The position numbers were made by a program, and so were the translations under genes. Shown here one piece after another: positions 19,196-31,200 of a DNA stretch of 64,000 nt. The number at the start of each line of letters is the position of its first letter. The stretch's first letter is position 1. Source of the DNA: Moesziomyces globuligerus (Eukaryota > Basidiomycota > Ustilaginomycetes > Ustilaginales > Ustilaginaceae); the NCBI GenBank assembly GCA_030849465.1, contig JARVLF010000005.1, positions 124,001 to 188,000 of the forward strand, given 5' to 3'. Under the pieces are notes generated by a model. That model was not told the DNA's origin and did no database searches. It worked only from the letters and a program-made list of their open reading frames with translations.

Positions 19196-20502
19196 TTTTC
19201 CAATTTCCTCCAAGGCCAAGGTCTCGATCGAGCTGCCGATGCGCGGCTGCATGTCGTGCCGTCGCCGAATCGCCATTTCCGATCTCGCCCGTCCGAGTTG
19301 GCGTTTGATTTTCGACTGCACATCAGTCAGTCGGCCAGTCCAACTCGGATTCACAGGCCAACGCTTTCTCTGCGTTGCTTCTGGTGGAGTGGGCTCTGTC
19401 TGGTTCGGCTTCAGCCTAGCCGCACCTGCCGGCCGCTCGCTTGCCCGTGCCTGTTCCTCGGCTTGCCCGACGCTTTGTGCCTGCTTGCTGCCGCGGCCGC
19501 TTCCGCTCGACTTGCCCAGCCAGCCTCAGCCCCTGCCAAGCCCATCAGCCAGGGTTGGCACCAGACTGGGGCAGACTGGGATTTGCCGCATCGGCGCCGT
19601 CCAAGCCACTCGATGCTGGCTCCAGGCCGGCTCGTGTGTCATGGGTCGATCAGGTGAATGGCTTGGGACGAGCACAAGATCGTCAGGCGGCACACTTCGG
19701 CTTTGCCTTGTCGAGTGGGGCAGCTGTGCGGTGCCGTGTCATGCGGTGCTGGTGCAAGCCAGCCCGGCCTGTCGTCATTGTGTCCATGCTTTCACGCCTC
19801 CCGTGCCCGCTTCTGCTCGCCGACCCTTGGCCCCTGCGCGCGTGTCCCCGTCGTCGCTGTATGTGTCGTCGCCATGCATGCTTGCTAGGCTTTGACCGCC
19901 AGGAAGGCTCTGAGCAGCGCTGAAGACAATGCTCACAGCAGAGCGCAGGCCGTGGCGATCTCGGTCGCCAGCAACAGTGCGCAGAAGCGTGTCACGGGGT
20001 CACGGTGCACTCGAGACTTTCGACTGAGTGTGGACAAATCAACTGACCATAGCCTTGCATTCGCTTCTCTGTTGCCCCGCCTTTTTCCGCTTCCAATTGG
20101 TCTAACCGCACTGCTCTCGACTGCACTCACTGCACTGCGACTCTCTGCCTTGCCCGCCCTTGCCTGGCCTTGCCGCCTCCGCTCGCCGCCTCCACCCAAT
20201 TGCGCCCTCTCGCCCACGTCCCACTTTTTCGCTCCCTCTGCCCGTGCGCTTCCGTTTGTCGCCGATCCAACGCGAACACCTCGCTCTCTGCTTGCCTGCT
20301 TGCTCGCTTTCGACGCCGCCCTCGTCCCCACTCCGTCCCCACCAACCCGACTTGACTCGCTGCCACCACTCTCTCTCACCGTTCGTCTTCCGTCCGGTTT
20401 CTGGTTTCGACTCTCTGTCCGACCCTACCTTGCTGACCAGCAGCTTCATAGATAACCCCGACCCCATCGTCACCCCAGCCTCGCCCATCACTCTCCGCCA
20501 AA

Positions 20503-22161
20503 ATGACTTCGCCCGGAAACCACCACGATGAGCTCCCCACTCACAACCCGCACTACTCGCTGCTCGGCTCGGATCTCAAGCTCTTCTCCGATGCCGGCTT
20601 CGACATGGACAAGATCCACCTCAAGCGCAACGCCTCCGTCGCCCAGCTCTACGAGGACGCCATCAAGAAGGAGGGCGCCGTCATCTCGTCGGCCGGTGCG
20701 CTGATCAACTACTCGGGCAAGAAGACCGGCCGCTCGCCCAAGGACAAGCGCATCGTCTACGAGGAGACCTCCAAGGACCACGTCTGGTGGGGCCCCGTCA
20801 ACATCAAGATGGACGAGCACACGTTCGAGATCAACCGCGAGCGTGCCATCGACTACCTCAACACGCGTGACGACATCTACGTCTTTGACGGCTTTGCCGG
20901 CTGGGACCCCAAGTACCGCATCAAGGTCCGCATCATCTGCGGCCGTGCCTACCACGCGCTCTTCATGCACAACATGCTCATCCGCCCCACGCAGGAGGAG
21001 CTCGAGCACTTTGGCGAGCCCGACTTCATCATCTACAACGCCGGCCAGTTCCCCGCCAACCGTTTCACCGCCGGCATGACGTCGACCACCTCGGTCGAGG
21101 TCAACTTCAAGCGCCACGAGATGGTCATCCTCGGCACCGAGTACGCCGGTGAGATGAAGAAGGGTATCTTCTCGGTCATGCACTACCTCATGCCCGTCAA
21201 GTACAACCAGCTCTCGCTCCACTCGTCGGCCAACGAGGGCCCCGACGGCGACGTCTCGCTCTTCTTCGGTCTCTCGGGTACGGGCAAGACGACGCTCTCG
21301 GCCGACCCCAAGCGTGCGCTCATCGGTGACGACGAGCACGTGTGGTCGGACGAGGGTGTGTTCAACATCGAGGGTGGATGCTACGCCAAGTGCATCGGCC
21401 TCTCGGCCTCCAAGGAGCCCGAGATCTTCAACGCCGTCCGCTTCGGCGCGGTGCTGGAGAACGTGGTGTACGACAAGAACACGCGCGAGGTCGACTACGA
21501 CGATGCCATCATCACCGAGAACACGCGCTGCTCGTACCCGATCGAGTTTATCCCCAACGCCAAGATCCCCTGCATGGCCAACACGCCTCCCAAGAACATC
21601 ATCTTCCTCACTTGCGACGCCTACGGTGTGCTGCCGCCCGTCTCCAAGCTGGACGCCAACCAGGCACAGTACCACTTTATCTCTGGTTACACCTCGAAAA
21701 CCCCCGGTACCGAGGACGGAATCCAGGAGCCCTCGCCCACCTTCTCGACGTGCTACGGCCAGCCGTTCATTGTGCTCCACCCTCGCGTGTACGCCAAGAT
21801 GCTGGCGGAGCGCATGGAGAAGCACAAGGCGGATGTGTGGCTCGTCAACACGGGTTGGGCCGGTGGCAAGTTTGGTGTCGGCCAGCGATGCCCGCTCAAG
21901 TACACGCGCAAGATCATCGACGCCATCCACGACGGCTCGCTCGCCAAGGCCAGCTTTGAGAAGTTTGGCGTGTTCAACCTGCAGATCCCCACGGCCATCG
22001 AGGGTGTGCCCGAGACGCTGCTCAACCCCGCCACCTCGTGGCCAGACAAGAGCGCCTTCAAGGTCGAGCTCAACAAGCTCGCCGAGATGTTCAGCACCAA
22101 CTTCGAGAAGTACGCCAACGACGTCTCGGCCGATGTCGCGGCTGCGGGCCCCAAGGCCTAA
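20503..22161 (+). CDS. PCK1: Phosphoenolpyruvate carboxykinase (ATP)
   Basis: Cytosolic first committed enzyme of gluconeogenesis: oxaloacetate plus ATP to phosphoenolpyruvate, CO2 and ADP. At 552 residues it has normal length (yeast Pck1 549). The kinase-1 P-loop GLSGTGKTT lies at 256-264 and the kinase-2 motif IGDDEHVW at 274-281. The PEPCK substrate signature covers [20 protein letters not shown] (183-202) and the metal/oxaloacetate region around [16 protein letters not shown]. It is a single exon with extremely C-biased codons, suggesting high expression. The start at 20503 follows a pyrimidine-rich leader and gives the family N-terminus. The next gene downstream, 515 bases away on the same strand, is acetoacetyl-CoA synthetase. 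Confidence 0.98.
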   Translation: MTSPGNHHDELPTHNPHYSLLGSDLKLFSDAGFDMDKIHLKRNASVAQLYEDAIKKEGAVISSAGALINYSGKKTGRSPKDKRIVYEETSKDHVWWGPVNIKMDEHTFEINRERAIDYLNTRDDIYVFDGFAGWDPKYRIKVRIICGRAYHALFMHNMLIRPTQEELEHFGEPDFIIYNAGQFPANRFTAGMTSTTSVEVNFKRHEMVILGTEYAGEMKKGIFSVMHYLMPVKYNQLSLHSSANEGPDGDVSLFFGLSGTGKTTLSADPKRALIGDDEHVWSDEGVFNIEGGCYAKCIGLSASKEPEIFNAVRFGAVLENVVYDKNTREVDYDDAIITENTRCSYPIEFIPNAKIPCMANTPPKNIIFLTCDAYGVLPPVSKLDANQAQYHFISGYTSKTPGTEDGIQEPSPTFSTCYGQPFIVLHPRVYAKMLAERMEKHKADVWLVNTGWAGGKFGVGQRCPLKYTRKIIDAIHDGSLAKASFEKFGVFNLQIPTAIEGVPETLLNPATSWPDKSAFKVELNKLAEMFSTNFEKYANDVSADVAAAGPKA

Positions 22162-22676
22162 AGCGCGCGTGCGCGCGGCGACGATGTAGCTGCCGTGACC
22201 CTCACTCTGCATATCCCTTGCCATATACATGATTCCTGAACTGAATCTGCCGAATGGGAGTGTGTCTGCGTGACACAAGGTGATGTTGGGTGCATGTGAT
22301 TTTGGTTTCGACCTGTGAGATCGGGATTTCGCAGAGCCAGGGATGGGGCGGCTCGGTCGGGCGGTCGGGCGGTCGGGTGGAGTGGGGATTCGGGTATTCC
22401 GGACTTCAAGGGGCAGTGCGTCGTGTGGGGTTGAGCCGGAGCTTAAAGGCCACAACGGGCGACCGGCTTCTTGGCAGCTTGTCGACACGGTTGGCCCGTG
22501 TTGGGCTGCAACGGCGCTGCTTTTGCCGACCGACTCGGACCGTCCTTTGCCTTCTTCTCGCCAGTCGCACACCATCTTTCCCGGACCAGGCGCGCTTCAC
22601 GCACAGCACCGTCTCTTAGCTCCACAGAAACCAACAAAAACACCGAACCACCCGAGCCAGGCCGCGAACCGCAAGC
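22162..22676. other. PCK1 terminator / AACS promoter
   Basis: 515 bases. An 8-bp GGTCGGGC repeat (three copies, last imperfect, about 22355-22378) lies mid-way. The stretch just before 22677 is A/C-rich. No gene is seen. Confidence 0.5.
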
Positions 22677-24785
22677 ATGGAGAACGGCAGCAGCGTGCAG
22701 GGTCAGCTCGTCTGGTCGCCCAAGGACGTAGCTTCGACATCGATGGATGCGTTTCGCCGCACGGTCAACCAGCGCTTTTCGCTCGACCTCAAGACGTACG
22801 ATGAGCTGTGGCGGTGGTCTTGCGACCACCTCGATGCGTTTTGGACCACCGTCTGGCACGAGACGGGTGTGGTCTCGTCGGTGCAGGCTGCACGTGCGAT
22901 TGCGGACGATGCGCCCGTCTACCCGCCTCCACGCTGGTTCGAGGGTGCGCGGCTCAACTTTGCAGAGAACCTGCTGCGACACGGACGGCCCGAGGCCGAG
23001 GACGAGGCAGCGTCGCGTACGGCCGTGATCCAGTCTACGGAGGTCGACACCACGACTGGCGATCTCGAGGAGTCGAGCATCACGTATCGTGAGCTCTACA
23101 CGCTGGTGGCACGCGCTGCGGGCGCGATGCGTGCACGCGGCATCAAGGTCAACGACTGCGTCGCCTCGTACTCGGCCAACAACATCGAGAACCTGGTGGC
23201 CTTCCTCGCGGCCTCGTCGATCGGCGCCGTATGGACGAGCGCCGCCGCCGACTTTGGACCCGAGGGCGTGCTCGAGCGACTGCGCACCGTCAGGCCCAAG
23301 CTCCTCCTCAGCGTCAACGCGGTCCGCTACAACGGCAAGGTGCACGACCACCTCCAGAAGCTCCAGAGCGTCGTCGATGGTCTCGAGGCAGATCGGAAGC
23401 AAGAGGAGCAGAAGCTCGAGACGGTCGTCGTCGTCCCCTACGTCCGCTCCCACCCACTGCCCGAACACCTCGCCGGTAGCGACAAGGGCGGACAGGGCAC
23501 CGAGTGGATCAACTGGGAGTCGCTGCTGCACGAGGGCAAGGAGGCCAAGCTCGAGTTCGAGCAGCTCGACTTCAACCATCCTCTGTGGATCCTCTTCTCG
23601 TCCGGGACGACGGGCAAGCCCAAGGCGATCACGCACCGCGCAGGCGGCATGCTGCTACAGCTGTCGAAAGAACACCTCATCCATGGCGGGCTTACGCCCC
23701 GCGACGTGTTTTTCCAGCACACGACGACGGGTTGGATGATGTGGAACTTCCTCATCGCCGGTCTGGTCGCCGGCTGCCCCATCGTCCTGTACGATGGCAG
23801 TCCGCTCAAGCCCGCTTCGGTGCTGTGGGAGCTGGCGGAGAAGCACGGCGTGACGACGTTCGGCACCTCGGCAGCTTACCTGGGCGCGCTCGAGAAGAGC
23901 GGCTACGACGTGCAAGCCAACCATCCGAAGCTCAAGGTACGTCAGGTGCTGAGCACAGGTTCGCCGCTGCGGGCCGAGCTGTATCCGTTCATCCACGACA
24001 AGATCGGGGCGGATATCCTGGTTGGATCGATCACGGGAGGTACGGATCTGTGCTCGCTCTTTGCCGGACACAATACCGCGCTTCCCGTCCGGGCGGGCGA
24101 GATCCAGGCACGCAATCTAGGCATGGATATTGCTGTCTACGACTCGGACAGCGCGAGCGAGGTGAGCCAGCGCAACACGGTGGGTGATCTGGTATGCAAG
24201 AAGCCCTTCCCCGCCCAACCGCTTGGGTTTTGGCAACAGCCCGAGTCCAAGTACTTTGACTCGTACTACGCCCAGATCCCGGGAGTCTGGTATCACGGCG
24301 ACTTTGTCATGCTGAGTGAACACGGAGGTCTCGTCATGCTCGGTCGGTCCGACGGCATCCTCAACCCAGGCGGCATTCGCTTCGGTTCGTCAGAGATCTA
24401 CGAGCTGCTGGAAAGCCCCGAGAATCCGATGCAGTCGCTCATCGTCGACTCGCTCGTCGTGGCACTAAAGACTCCCGCAGGCGATGACGAGGTGGTCTGT
24501 CTCTTTGTCGTCCTCAACCCCGCAGCCAGACTCGACCTAGAGACGTTCAAAAAGGGCCTCGCAACCCTGATCCGCTCCAAGCGAAGCGCAAGACACGTTC
24601 CAAAGTTCATCGAAACCGTACCCGATATTCCAAAGACGCTCAACGGCAAAAAGGTCGAGGTCCCCGTCAAAAAGATCATCAACGGCGCCTCGCTCGACGC
24701 CATCAACAAGGCCACCCTCCTCAACCCAGACAGCCTCCAGCCCTTTGTCACGCTCGGCGAAAAACTCAGAGCCTCGCTCGCCTAG
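22677..24785 (+). CDS. AACS: Acetoacetyl-CoA synthetase
   Basis: Adenylate-forming enzyme that activates acetoacetate to acetoacetyl-CoA in the cytosol, feeding ketone-body or leucine-derived carbon into sterol and lipid synthesis. It has 702 residues, somewhat longer than the usual roughly 650-680. The AMP-binding signature LFSSGTTGKPKA is at 306-317, followed by HTTTGWMMWNF, the acyl-adenylate motif region with TGGTDLCSLF, and GDFVMLSEHGGLVMLGRSDG. The C-terminal LNGKKVEVP (655-663) has the probable catalytic Lys658. The N-terminal VWSPKDVASTSMDAFRRTVN is typical of the acetoacetate rather than the acetate branch, and an insertion near 235-290 is Glu/Lys-rich. No peroxisomal or mitochondrial signal is obvious. 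Confidence 0.95.
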   Translation: MENGSSVQGQLVWSPKDVASTSMDAFRRTVNQRFSLDLKTYDELWRWSCDHLDAFWTTVWHETGVVSSVQAARAIADDAPVYPPPRWFEGARLNFAENLLRHGRPEAEDEAASRTAVIQSTEVDTTTGDLEESSITYRELYTLVARAAGAMRARGIKVNDCVASYSANNIENLVAFLAASSIGAVWTSAAADFGPEGVLERLRTVRPKLLLSVNAVRYNGKVHDHLQKLQSVVDGLEADRKQEEQKLETVVVVPYVRSHPLPEHLAGSDKGGQGTEWINWESLLHEGKEAKLEFEQLDFNHPLWILFSSGTTGKPKAITHRAGGMLLQLSKEHLIHGGLTPRDVFFQHTTTGWMMWNFLIAGLVAGCPIVLYDGSPLKPASVLWELAEKHGVTTFGTSAAYLGALEKSGYDVQANHPKLKVRQVLSTGSPLRAELYPFIHDKIGADILVGSITGGTDLCSLFAGHNTALPVRAGEIQARNLGMDIAVYDSDSASEVSQRNTVGDLVCKKPFPAQPLGFWQQPESKYFDSYYAQIPGVWYHGDFVMLSEHGGLVMLGRSDGILNPGGIRFGSSEIYELLESPENPMQSLIVDSLVVALKTPAGDDEVVCLFVVLNPAARLDLETFKKGLATLIRSKRSARHVPKFIETVPDIPKTLNGKKVEVPVKKIINGASLDAINKATLLNPDSLQPFVTLGEKLRASLA

Positions 24786-24958
24786 ACCGTGCCTTTGCTC
24801 CCCTCGTGCTCTCAATTCTAAAAGTCGTCTTGCTCATGCTTTGAAAGGAAAGTCTTGCATTGTGGAGACGAGATGCAGCAAACGAAAGCGGAACACGAAC
24901 CGATGAAATCGGATCCCAACATGAAGTATTGACAAAGAGATGCGCGCGCGGGGAGAGA

Positions 24959-26959
24959 TCATCGGACCCTGCAGTACTCGTCGGAGAAGAGCGCGTCGGC
25001 GAGGTTGTCCGGGACGAACCAGACGGTGAGTGCGACGATGAGATAGACCATGATGAGGACAAAGCCCTCGAGGTAGTTGGACCTGTTGTCTGCGATGGCA
25101 AAGTTGACGATGAGCACGGTGAGGAAGAGGAGGATGGTGGCAAAGGGGTCGAAGAGGAGGGTGAGCGGCTTGTCGCCCATCCATGCGATGAGGACGAGGA
25201 GGGGGATGACAAAGAGGGCGATCTGGATGGACGAGCCGATGGCGATCGAGGTGGCCATCTGCACCTTGTTCTTCCAGGCAAAGATGACGGCGGCGAGATG
25301 CTCGGTGGCGTTGCTGGCGATGGGGAGGAGGATGAGGCCGATCCAGGTGCGCGAGATGCCGCCGGTGGAGACGACGACGTTGATGGCGGTGACGAGCCAC
25401 TCGGAGGTGACGCCGATGAGCACGGTGACGAGGACGAGCGTGATGATGACCGAGGTCATATTCATCTGCGGCTGCTCCTCCTCGTCTTCGCTGTTGTCGT
25501 CCTCGAAGAACTCCTTGTGCGAGGCGAGGCTGAAGATGAGGAAGCCAATGTAGATGAGCAGGAGGAGGACCGAGACGCCGCGGCTGAACTTGAGGATGTC
25601 GGGCCTCTCTGTGCTGTCGGGGATGCCGCCGAGCACGGCGTGGAAGGCCGAGGGGATGACGAGCGAGATTACGGCCATCATGAGGAGCGAGGTGTTGAGC
25701 TGAGCGGGAGCCTCGAGGAAGACCTGTTCCTTGACGCGCAGACCGCCTGCGAAGAAGCAGGTGCCGAGGACGAGCAGGAGGTTGGAGAGGATGGAACCGA
25801 GGAGCGAGGTCTGAGTGATGATGAGCTCGCAGTTGAAGAGCGAGACGATGGCGACGATGAGCTCGACGGCGTTGCCGAGCGAGGCGTTGATGAGGCCGCC
25901 GATGGTCTCGCCGACGCGGAGCGAGAGCTCCTCGGTGGCCTGGGAGAGGATGGTGGCGAGCGGCATGATGGCGAGGAACGAGGTGATAAAGACGGCGAGG
26001 CCGTTCTTGAACACGTTCCGGTCGAGCGCAAAGTGGAGCGCCCAGGAGATGGGGATGAAGACGAGGAGGATGTTGAGCACCGAGCCAAAGAGGAGGTTCT
26101 TGAGGCTGACGAGCGTGTTGGGCGGCTTGCCGAGGCGGTGCTCGGGGGTGAAGAGCTCGGTGAAGGAGCGGCGGAGTGTATGTCTAGACTCCATCGTAGC
26201 TCTGCGCGGTGGACCGGCAAAGGGACCGCCGAGACCCTCGCGGACGGACGACTGGTCGCGGTCCAAGCCGCGCTTCCTGGTGGTGGTGGTGGTGGTGGTA
26301 GTGGATGGATCGGAGGAGATGGTGCGCGAGACGGCGGATGCATCTTCGTAGGACGATGCGGCCTGACCCTTTTCGAGCATGTCGGGCTCGGAGTTTGCGA
26401 TGGTAGCGCGCTTGGTGCGCTGAGTGATGTTATTGGTGGTGGTGGTGCTGCTGTTGTTGGAGCTTCTTTGCGCGGTGGCGGTGGCCGCTGCCGAGCGGGA
26501 GGAGGCGTAGGGATTGTTGGGGTGATGGGTGGAGGGGGTCTCGTGGGCCGACGAGGCCGAGTCGGTGGCTGGCTGAGGGTCCGAGGAAGACATGTCTTCC
26601 GATACGGGGCTCTCGTGCAGAGCGTTGGGGGTGAAAGCGACCTTCTTGGGCGTGGTAATGATGGGCGACAGGCCGTGCAGACGTGCCGAAAGCGATGCCT
26701 TCAGTCCGTCTAGTCGTTGAAAGGCGTGGCGGATCGGCAGGGCCGACGTGGGATTCGACCGAGAGCTTATTCGAGGCGCGTAGGCTCAAGCTTTGGCGTG
26801 GCGGTCAATCTGAGCGAGTAGGGGAAACGTGCGATCTTCTGCAGAGCAAAGGCGGTGGTTGGCGGTCGAGGGGTGCAAAGGATTGGCCGGCTCTTACGAG
26901 TATGAAGGTCGTGTTGCAAGCAGAGTGGCGAGCGGCGTGCTCTGGAGTGGGCTGGGCAT
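24959..26959 (-). CDS. VCX1: Vacuolar Ca2+/H+ exchanger (Vcx1/CAX family)
   Basis: Exchanger that loads the vacuole with Ca2+ against protons. The main exon (26765-24959) holds the whole transporter. The two CAX repeats are signed by GGLINASLGNAVELIVAI and LPIASNATEHLAAVIFAW, with about 11 hydrophobic helices and an acidic loop (FFEDDNSEDEEEQ) between the halves. The plain ATG at 26593 gives 544 residues. The frame, however, is open and coding-like for 57 more codons upstream (ending SPVSEDM). An exon at 26959-26898 (MPSPLQSTPLATLLATRPSYS) joins to it in phase through an intron 26897-26766 (GTAAGA...AATAAG), giving 622 residues. I prefer the longer model; the acceptor AAG is weak, so the start is less sure than the identity. 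The N-tail is Ser/Thr-rich, with a poly-Thr run from an ACC repeat. Confidence 0.85.
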
Positions 26960-28271
26960 GGACGCCGTTGCCATCAAAGTGACGCTGCCATTCCGGTGTG
27001 CACACGGCGTGCACGCGCTCGCTCGTTCGCTCGTTGGCCTGGGTTATTTGCGTCAGCTGCCCCGCATGGATCAGGGTGTTTTTTCGGATGTTTTTGTGTC
27101 AAAGCTGTGGGTGCACCGCCTTTTTTTTTTTTTTTGATAGTCCATGTGCATACAGCACACTTTCTCCTGAATGCCCGCCGCTGCCCCTCCCGCACTGCCC
27201 AGCGTCACAACGAGCGCGCAAAGCCTCCTGGGACCGCTGCACGCATCGCCATTCGGGCCTTCTTTCTTCGGCGCGACGCCTGCACACTTTCTCCTCAGCA
27301 CGCCACAGTGGGCCAGCCTCGCCTCTCGCTCTCGTATCGTAGCAAGAGGCGGGCTTGCAAAGGAACGAGTACAGTGCACAAACCCACGACCCAACGAGCA
27401 GAGGCGGCATTCCATTTCTGGCTATCGTCCGATGCAGAGCATGCTCAGAAGCGTCGACCCAACCGATTCGGAGCGGGCACGCTCACAAGGCCAGTCTGAT
27501 GCCGCCCTGCATGGCAGTGCTGTTCGCCGGGCCACTCGAAAAATGACGTCTGGCACCGCCGGACGCGAGCGCTGCCGCTGCCGCTGCCGCTGCCGCCGCT
27601 GCCACGTCCAGCCGACAGGCGGCTCTGGCCGCAGACCGCGGTCCCTCCAGCCGATTTGCTCATCTATTTTCGCCCCGATTCTTTGGCAAGGTCATTCCGA
27701 TGCGCAATCGAAGGAATTTAAGGAATATGTTCGATGTGCTAGTTCAACACTTGATTTTGCTCTTTTTTGGATCCGGGATGAGCTCAGCGCAGACTCAGCG
27801 CATTGGGTCAACTTTATTCTTGGCGCAGATGGCAACGTCACAGGCTGCCTCGCGCCTCGGAGTGTTGGTCTGAGGGAGCCTCGTCTGCTGCGCATGCTGC
27901 GCACGCTCTGCGCACTCCTCAAAGCGCCTGCAGGGTCCTTCTGCGCAAGCGCTGCTCAACCACTGCGCAAAGCGCCCATGCAAAGCGCACACGCAAAGCG
28001 CACACGCAAAGCGCACACGCAAAGGTACACGCTTGCCTCACTCAGCCCTCTCGTCAGCTTTGCACACTTGCACATCTACCACATCGTATCGGTTCGGCCG
28101 CACGATCCGCCTCAACACCTCCCAGCTCTCTTCAAGCCCTAAAGCCTTAAAGCGGTGCCTCCGAGAACCCCTTTGATGCCAGCGCTGCATCTTCTGCTTT
28201 GGGAATAGCTCCTCCTCTCCGCCACCCTCCCATTGGCTGTCTGAGGCCTCGGCGCCTCTCCTCGCTTCACG
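26960..28271. other. Divergent promoter VCX1 / sacsin-like gene
   Basis: 1.3 kb without a supported gene. It contains a T15 tract (27121-27135), GCCGCT repeats (about 27570-27605) and a 13-bp minisatellite (27981-28019). The long plus-strand frames here are low-complexity. Confidence 0.5.
27981..28019. repeat. 13-bp minisatellite CAAAGCGCACACG x3
   Basis: Three perfect copies followed by a partial fourth, 250 bases upstream of the sacsin-like ATG. An imperfect CAAAGCGCCCATG copy precedes them. Confidence 0.9.
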
Positions 28272-31200
28272 ATGGCTTCCAACACGGCGGGTCAGCTCGC
28301 TCGTAAGGCGCTCATGGAGGATGCGCGCCAGGAAGAAGCCATCACCGTCAACCAGCGCGCCCTCATAGACAAGATCCTCGCCAGATACGCCGCCGAGTTC
28401 ACCGTCTTCCGCGAGCTTCTCCAGAATGCTGACGACGCCGGCGCCACCCACTGTGAGCTCCGCTTCGAATCGCAGCGCTCGTCCCCGCCCACCACCGATA
28501 CCACCGCATCGATCGGCCCCAACGCGGCCCAGGCAGCCTCGCAGTCATCATCGTCGCACAGCCTCCTGCCTGACTTCAAGGCTACCCTGCACAATTGGGT
28601 CTTCCGTAACGACGGCAAGCCGTTCGGCAACGATGACTGGTCTCGTCTCCGTAGAATAGCAGAAGGAAATCCAGACCCAGACCGCATCGGCGCGTTCGGC
28701 GTCGGCTTCTACTCTCTCTTCAGCATCTGCGAAGAGCCCATCGTCTCCTCGGGAGACCAACTCATGGGCTTCTTCTGGAAGGGCGACTCCCTCTTCACAA
28801 AGCGCGCCACCAACACCGATCGCGATAGCTCGCCTACTGGCAGGCCATGGACTACCTTCTTCATGGCCCTCCGCGAGCCAGCTCCCTTCCCCGACTCGCC
28901 AATGGCGCTCGCCAAATTCCTCGCAACCTCCCTCACCTTTACCACGCAGATCAGGACCGTCTCCCTCTACTGGGACGACCATCTCCTCTGCAAGCTTCAC
29001 AAGAAGCTCGCCCTGCCCAAGCCCATGATCATGCCCTCCCATCTCAACGCGAGTAGCCCTGGCCGCACTATGCGCGTTCGCGATCTCGAGTCCACCGCTG
29101 TCCAGATCGACGTCGACGCCCTTCGACTCGTCATCGACGCAGCAGAGAAGGACAAGCCCAAGCTCAAGCAGTCCCTTGCTTCCGCCCTCGGAAAGACAGC
29201 AGGCGGCGGCCTCACCTCCATGCTACAGAGCGCTTTCGGCTTCGGCTCCAGCTCTTCGGCTGCCAAGGAAAAGGAGAGAGAGCGCGAGCTCCAAAGCCGG
29301 AGGGAGGCAGAGCAAGCCACCGCCCTCGAGAAGCGCAACCTCGACTCGACAGCCGCTCTCCTCACCACCGTCTCGGCGTCAATCCATCTGCGTATCGCCA
29401 CCGCCAACGTCGCCGTCTCGGCCGACAAGGCTTTCCAGAGAGAGATCGAGCGCAGCACCAAGAAACCGCCTCCCAAAGTCACCGCCTTCCACCTCATCTT
29501 CACCGGAAAGGAAGAGTACGATGCCAGCTTCCCTCAAGAGGCCGATGACACCGACGCCGACGCTTCCCTGTCTGTCTCCCCCTCGGCCGCCGCGCTCGAC
29601 AAGGGCGTGAGACAGATCTTCTCCGGGCTCATGCCCCGGCTCGAGGACCAGGGCCACGCCTTCATCGGCTTCCGCACCCACCAGACCACCGGATTCAGCG
29701 GCCACATTGCTGCACGCTTCATTCCGACCGTGGAGCGCGAATCTCTCGACTTTGTAGACCGCTACTGTGCGCAGTGGAACTCAGAGCTCCTCGCCATGGG
29801 TGGCTACGTCGCGCGCGCCGTCTACGAGAACGAGCTGACCGACATTGGCCGTCTCTGGACCAGCTCCTTCGGCGACAAGCGTCCCAGCACCGATGATCAT
29901 GTGCTGGCAAAGGCCCTCAAGGACCGCGCCTTGCATCTGATGCGCTTCTTCACCATGCGCGCCTCGTCGCCCTCATCGCGCGTCTCTTCCCTCGTCCTCA
30001 CCTCATTCTTCGGAGCAGCACGTCAGAACACCATCTCGCTCATGTCGACGCGCGGAGTCAAGCATTCTGCGGCCATCCGCATTCCCAACGCATTGCTTTC
30101 CGGCTTCATCAAGGACCTGGCTGTCATCCCTCCCAACCACGTCGAGGATGCCCCCGACTTTGTGCGCGAGGTTCGCTCGCGCAATCTGGTCCAGGACATC
30201 ACCATGGATGACGTCTTTTCGGAACTCTCCTCGCGCGCTCTCACCGTCGCCGAGATGGTCGCCTGTCTCAAGTGGTGGGTGAGTGTCGCTGCGCATCCCT
30301 CGTACGACGTGAGCCTGCGCTCCAAGCTCCTCAACAGTGCCATGCTCACCATCGCAGACCCCAAGGCCGCTGTGCCCGAGAAGATTCAACCTTTGAGCAT
30401 CGTACGCTACTACCTCAACACTTCTCGCCTTCCCACCGACGTGCCTCTTCCGGACTCGTGCCTGTCGTACGAGGTCTCCAAGGCCCTGACCACAAACGAG
30501 CTTTCGCGAGTGTTCGGTTGGTCCGAGTTGACCGTCGTAGTCTGGCTGAAGAACTTGGTGCAGATCAGTGTCCAGGCCCGCCGCTCTGGCACTGCTGCTG
30601 TCGGCGAGATTGATCTGCAAGCGTCGCCCGCCTTTGCCGAAAAGGTGCTCTTGACTCTCTCACGTGCGTGGTTCGCACTGCCCTCGACGCAACACGAGGA
30701 GCTTCAGCAACTCTTGGCCGAGACCACTTGCATCCCGACACGCCTTCAGATGCAAAAGCCCAACGACGCCTACTTCGCCAATGTCTCGCTGTTCTCGGAT
30801 CTTCCCATCGTCGAGTTCCCGAGCGCCCAAGTCAAGGGCAATCTCGAGAAGGTGCTCGTTGTGCTCGGCGTGCGCCGACACGTGGAGCTGCAGATGATCT
30901 TCAACCGCCTCGTGGCTGGCGGAGGCTGGTCGCACGTCGATCTCGTTGCTTACCTCGCATCCAACAAGGACTCGCTATCGGAGCTGGAGAAGGAGAGGCT
31001 CAACAAGACCGCCATCTTCCCGAAGCACGGCGAGGTCGGTGCCCTCAAGGAAGACGGAACTCCCAAAATCATCCGACATCGTGCTTGCGACCTCTACGAG
31101 CCGACCGAAGCGCTCAAGGCGCTGCAATTGCCGGTGCTCGACTGGGCCGACAAGACATGGAGGCCGTCGTCCGAAGAGGCGCGCTTCGTCTTTGACCTCG

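Larger units (their letters stand above)
17139..20502. other. Long intergenic region upstream of PCK1
   Basis: 3.4 kb without a gene I can defend. An AT-rich patch lies at 17330-17375, a TATA-like CATATATAC with a possible spliced transcript at 18570-18805 (listed separately), and a 7-bp GGATTTT repeat at 19155-19195. A strongly pyrimidine-rich leader precedes the PCK1 ATG (about 20180-20500). The length fits a regulated promoter for a gluconeogenic gene. Confidence 0.5.

Noticed and set aside
20488..22575. 695-aa minus-strand open frame over PCK1
   Set aside because: Antisense shadow of a highly biased gene; no recognisable domain.
27981..28019. Repeat array considered as CRISPR or as a protein repeat
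   Set aside because: Head-to-tail 13-bp copies without spacers in a eukaryote; a simple minisatellite.
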